In this document: piece after piece, positions 39,571 to 39,858 of the stretch
Numbering within the stretch: the first letter of the stretch is position 1
How the letters are laid out: every line of letters begins with the position of its first letter
Source of the DNA: a virus
Direction: 5' to 3' (one strand)
IMG/VR virus record: IMGVR_UViG_3300034072_001411
Coordinates: 1 to 39,858 of that record
DNA length: 39,858 nucleotides
Translations under genes and position numbers: made by a program
Notes under the pieces: model-generated
Told to the model about the DNA's origin: nothing
The model's database searches: none
Seen by the model: only the letters and a program-made list of their open reading frames with translations

Positions 39571-39858
39571 ATGAAAAATATAGCTTCCGTTTTTGAATCT
39601 AAGCACAAAAAATTAGGGTTGGTTTCTTTTGATGCCGGCACATTCGATTTAATTAACGGAGAGGTTTTTCGGCAGTACATAAAAGTTTTATTTGTTCCTC
39701 AAGGATATTCATTAGCGGTAGATTTTAATGAATATGATATTCAGGTTCCGTCTCTCTTTTTTATCAATACCAACCAGTACCTAAGCTTTGAAAAGGCCGG
39801 TGCAGAAGAAGCTTTCCTGATGTACTATAACCGTGATTTTTATTGCATCCAGATTCAC
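39571..39858 (+). CDS. AraC-family regulator, N-terminal part (host)
   Basis: The frame is open to the window end (96 codons) and contains a cupin-like sensor part, LVSFDAGTFDLINGEVFRQYIKVLFVPQGYSLAVDF...FINTNQYLSFEKA, ending in YYNRDFYCIQIH. This sequence pattern is common in AraC-type regulators of Bacteroidota, whose helix-turn-helix part would lie beyond the window. It marks the host side of the right boundary. Confidence 0.7.
   Translation, partial: MKNIASVFESKHKKLGLVSFDAGTFDLINGEVFRQYIKVLFVPQGYSLAVDFNEYDIQVPSLFFINTNQYLSFEKAGAEEAFLMYYNRDFYCIQIH

Noticed and set aside
1-39858. CRISPR array, tyrosine integrase or insertion sequence
   Set aside because: No regularly spaced direct repeats with unique spacers, no RHRY-type integrase, and only the MuA-like DDE transposase were seen.

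Overview
The window holds an almost complete Mu-like (transposable, contractile-tailed) prophage of about 39.3 kb inserted in a Bacteroidota chromosome. The host is probably a flavobacterium-type organism: base composition is moderately AT-rich, several promoters fit the Bacteroidota pattern TTG-N18..23-TAnnTTTG, and the flanking host genes (an NTF2/SnoaL-like C-terminus at 1-148 and an AraC-family regulator N-terminus from 39571) look like proteins of that phylum. Pairs of related 16-bp sites sit at both ends. They are 22 bp apart at the left edge (the attR analogue) and about 92 bp apart at the right edge (the attL analogue), the same asymmetry as the R1/R2 and L1/L2 transposase sites of phage Mu. 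Exact termini and a target duplication could not be fixed.

In phage order the map runs from the right edge of the window to the left. A LexA/S24-type repressor (38128-38913, +) diverges from the early operon (38037 down to 29875, -). That operon encodes a DDE transposase (MuA-like), a MuB-like AAA ATPase, a RecA-like ATPase, many small proteins, Gam, and a GemA-like protein that seems split into two coupled frames. Inside it, three small genes are each followed by a tRNA or a tRNA-3'-half-like repeat, in a cassette-like layout.

The centre (about 23.5-29.6 kb) is an AT-rich accessory region. It carries a SIR2 + HerA two-gene anti-phage system with its own promoter and terminator, a Cys-rich small protein, a 33-residue zinc-ribbon peptide, and a leftward set of small genes that includes an exported protein and a membrane-anchored protein.

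A rightward head operon (16799-23511) carries the small terminase-like protein, large terminase (frameshifted near its 3' end), gp36-like, portal, MuF and gpG-like genes. The MuF protein carries a C-terminal HExxH domain, and a lone reverse-strand gene with its own promoter lies directly behind it, which fits a toxin/immunity pair. A leftward operon (16626 down to 311) carries protease/scaffold, capsid, lysis genes (coiled-coil membrane protein, DUF5675 lysin, u-spanin-like lipoprotein), tail sheath, tube, tail chaperone with a probable -1 frameshift extension, tape measure, baseplate, fibres, and last a Mom-family DNA-modification gene. The mom gene is preceded by a 92-bp imperfect inverted repeat and a convincing antisense promoter.

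Three genes (large terminase, a collar/fibre protein and a tail fibre) carry single lesions: a 1-base loss, an in-frame TGA and a 2-base duplication. The prophage may therefore be decaying, or the assembly may hold small errors.
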